From: Clostridium_AW sp963515715
GTDB taxonomy: Bacteria > Bacillota > Clostridia > Clostridiales > Clostridiaceae
Direction: 5' to 3'
Assembly (NCBI RefSeq): GCF_963515715.1
Contig: NZ_CAUPZS010000001.1
Coordinates: 62,001 to 126,000, forward strand
DNA: 64,000 bases
The notes below the pieces were generated by a model, which was not told where the DNA came from, searched no databases, and was given only the letters and a program-made list of their open reading frames with translations. The translations under genes were made by a program, and so were the position numbers. Below are positions 62,004 through 64,000 of the stretch, piece after piece (within the stretch, counting starts at the first letter, position 1; each line of letters opens with the position of its first letter).

Positions 62004-64000
62004 ATGCCCCTACATACAATTCCCCTATGTAGTTTTAGTTATGTAGGGGATGCTCTTTCTGGAGCTACTCTTAAATATGATACAAGAAATAAGGTCGAGA
62101 AGGAAAAGCTTAAACTAGCGTATAGAAAAAACCATTTTGAAATTGAAAAAAGTGATAGCCAACTACTTTATAAGAATTCGATTAATAACTTTGAAGGTTT
62201 TATAGGCGAAAAATTATTATATGAAGATAGCATAAACTTTTATAAAAATACTGAAATTAAAAATATAGAAAAAGAAGATAAGAATATTGATTTAAATACT
62301 TGTAAAGAGGTAAACAAAGAATATAAAAGTATTGAATTAGCAAAATATAAAGATTTGAATAGGGAAGAAGTTAATGTTAATAAGAACTTATCATTAGATT
62401 TAGCAAAACAAAATAGGGACTTTTATAAAACTAATGATATTCAACTCAAAACTATCTCTAAGGACAAAAATATTATAATTAGCTCTAATAAGGAATTGGA
62501 TAGAAATAAAAATATGGTTGGCATAAATAAACATAGCAATCTGAGTTTTGATATAGATAATATTTTAAATCTGAATATAGCAGATGCGTCTATATATTTG
62601 AATAGGCAGATTGAACAGGGAATATATATAAATACACTATTAGAATTAGAAAGACTAAACTTAGAAAAAGAAATTATAAAAGAAAATGTAGCATATGTAG
62701 ATAGATGGAATAGCAAAAACTTAGATATAATCGAAGATAAGATTTTGGATAGGTTAAAAGTTAGAAATTTACATGTAGCAAATGGTCTATTATATTTATT
62801 TAAATTCCAAGAATATAGCATTTTTAATTTAAATACTATTTATGCTGAGAGAATTGATATTAAAGGTATAGATAATTATTCTACAATATTAACGTATAAA
62901 GACAGTATTAAAGATATTCACAAAATGGAACAATTCAATTTATTATATAAACACTTATTAAAAGATATGTATAAAGCTAAAAATGGACAACTTTTATATA
63001 AGGATTATAAAAAATCAATATTTAAAGATAGTGTTGAGTTTTTACATAAAGACATAATTAAAAGATTATTAAGACCTGAAGCAGCCTACTTAAATAAAAT
63101 AAATTTTATGAGCATTTTTAAAAGTGTTGCTAACTACTTAGAATATAGTAAAGAAAAGACTATATTTAAAAATATAGAGAAAGAATTAAAAGACGCAGAA
63201 GTTACAGATATATCTAAGGAAAAACTATATAGCTTATTAAAATATAAAACGGATATTTATAGACCATCTAATATAATAGGACTTGATGAAGGATTTATAG
63301 ATATATCTAAGAACATCTATAGCACTACAGATTTAGAAGTTATAAAAAGATGGTGGATTTTAGGAGCTACTAAACCAACAGACCTAAAAATGCTACCGTT
63401 TGATTACGGATATAGAAACAATCCTTTACAAGTAAATAGAAGAGATAGAGAATATGGTTGGTCAATAGAGCAGGACAAGCATCCTATTTCATATATGCCT
63501 TACTTAGAGGATTTACAAGGAATAGATTTAAATTATGGTTTAGATGAAATGAACCTATCCATTGAAATAATGCTTGATATGGTAAATATTGTAGGGATGG
63601 TAGTACAACATAGTGCTAGTCAGTTTGCTAATGCTTCAGGACAAGAAGCTATAGAATTTATAATGGAAGTGTTGTTGGATTGGCTAAACGTAGACACTAC
63701 AATACAAGAAATGCAATCTAAAGGTTCAAGAGGGCATTATTTAAGAACTTATAGATGGATAAGATGGGAAGCTGAAAAGGTATGGTTTATGGCGGACAAA
63801 GACCATAGCATAGATAGAATGAAGGGAATCAAGTATGCAGTTATGTTATTTAGCAATTTACTTGATTACATGAAATATCATCATTTTAATATTGTACCAT
63901 TATGGAGAAATTTAAAGGCTATGGATATAGAAAGGCAGTTTAATAGACAAGCTGTGAATGGAGATATAATGAAAGATTTAGATAAAAACAAAGGCAAAAG
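62004..64000 (+). CDS. Large tail-associated protein (3' partial)
   Basis: Open from ATG 62004 (GAGGTGA site) to the window end, 665 codons so far. Very hydrophilic, helix-rich, with repeated short blocks (LLYKDS, LLYKNSI, LLYKDYK, YLNRQIEQGIYI) over the first 400 residues, then a more globular, Trp-rich part (RWWILGATKPTDLKMLPFDYGY, RTYRWIRWEAEKVWFMADKD). The latter is probably conserved, the former spacer-like. Likely a tail fibre or baseplate component; no named family recognised. Confidence 0.65.
   Translation, partial: MPLHTIPLCSFSYVGDALSGATLKYDTRNKVEKEKLKLAYRKNHFEIEKSDSQLLYKNSINNFEGFIGEKLLYEDSINFYKNTEIKNIEKEDKNIDLNTCKEVNKEYKSIELAKYKDLNREEVNVNKNLSLDLAKQNRDFYKTNDIQLKTISKDKNIIISSNKELDRNKNMVGINKHSNLSFDIDNILNLNIADASIYLNRQIEQGIYINTLLELERLNLEKEIIKENVAYVDRWNSKNLDIIEDKILDRLKVRNLHVANGLLYLFKFQEYSIFNLNTIYAERIDIKGIDNYSTILTYKDSIKDIHKMEQFNLLYKHLLKDMYKAKNGQLLYKDYKKSIFKDSVEFLHKDIIKRLLRPEAAYLNKINFMSIFKSVANYLEYSKEKTIFKNIEKELKDAEVTDISKEKLYSLLKYKTDIYRPSNIIGLDEGFIDISKNIYSTTDLEVIKRWWILGATKPTDLKMLPFDYGYRNNPLQVNRRDREYGWSIEQDKHPISYMPYLEDLQGIDLNYGLDEMNLSIEIMLDMVNIVGMVVQHSASQFANASGQEAIEFIMEVLLDWLNVDTTIQEMQSKGSRGHYLRTYRWIRWEAEKVWFMADKDHSIDRMKGIKYAVMLFSNLLDYMKYHHFNIVPLWRNLKAMDIERQFNRQAVNGDIMKDLDKNKGK
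62007..62049 (+). promoter_or_regulatory. Hairpin immediately after the start codon
   Basis: Perfect arms CCCCTACATA (62007-62016) and TATGTAGGGG (62040-62049) begin on the second codon of the 62004 gene; a third word CCCCTATGTAG in the loop allows an alternative pairing. It would partly occlude ribosome entry, suggesting translational control. Confidence 0.5.

Larger units (their letters stand above)
30640..64000. mobile_element. Siphovirus-type prophage, left and central part
   Basis: Integrase, accessory genes, then terminase, portal, capsid, tail tube, tape measure and tail-tip genes run in one direction from 30.8 kb to the window end, with a few minus-strand cargo genes at 32.8-36.1 kb. 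The left boundary must lie between efp (ends 30638) and the integrase (30854). The right end and lysis genes are outside the window, so the attachment core cannot be defined. terL is frameshifted and the early region is fragmented, which argues for partial decay. Confidence 0.93.

Overview
The window is low-GC DNA from a Firmicute, most likely a Clostridium or close relative. The evidence is the AT-rich codon use, TTG and GTG starts behind strong Shine-Dalgarno sites, and gene orders shared with Bacillus/Clostridium chromosomes (divIB-ylxW-sbp-ylxX, ylmE-sepF-ylmG-ylmH-divIVA, ylyA-lspA-ylyB-pyrR-pyrP, comG-aroQ-pepP-efp). No rRNA or tRNA gene was recognised.

Bases 1-30640 are ordinary chromosome. 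In order they hold: peptidoglycan precursor and division genes (murE partial, murF, mraY, SEDS protein, divIB, ylxW/sbp/ylxX); the ylm cluster to divIVA; an aromatic and methyl-cycle block (aroB, mtnN, aroF, aroA); ylyA-lspA-rluD; a PyrR-attenuated pyrimidine unit (pyrR, uracil permease); exoA; rqcH on the minus strand; dapF; a lipoprotein; a comG-like competence pseudopilus operon with five pilin-like genes; then aroK, aroQ, an M24 aminopeptidase and efp. Two genes here (comGB-like and aroK) have no canonical start codon where homology and the Shine-Dalgarno site place the start, and appear to use AUA and AUU.

Bases from about 30640 to the end are the left and central part of a siphovirus-type prophage inserted downstream of efp; the right end is outside the window. 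The early half (30.8-44 kb) holds an integrase and an HTH protein, followed by an accessory zone. That zone has a membrane-anchored Mrr-like nuclease; a minus-strand 477-residue protein joining an HsdR-N-like PD-(D/E)XK nuclease to a tyrosine-recombinase fold whose catalytic residues look lost; a small HTH protein; a decayed array of ParB-like gene pieces whose linkers carry phase-locked palindromes encoding Asn-Asn; a 1.2-kb zone of imperfect repeats with zinc-ribbon gene fragments; and a GIY-YIG endonuclease.

Bases 44-64 kb are the packaging, head and tail module: terS, a second complete tyrosine recombinase preceded by two hairpins, terL, portal, minor head, scaffold, capsid, connectors, tail tube, chaperones, tape measure, baseplate-like and fibre-like genes. 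terL is broken by a short insertion in its Walker A motif. The tape measure gene is split by a 1473-nt group I intron (P, Q, R and S elements all visible) that encodes an HNH endonuclease. The broken terL and fragmented early region suggest the prophage may no longer form infectious particles, although the head and tail genes are otherwise open.
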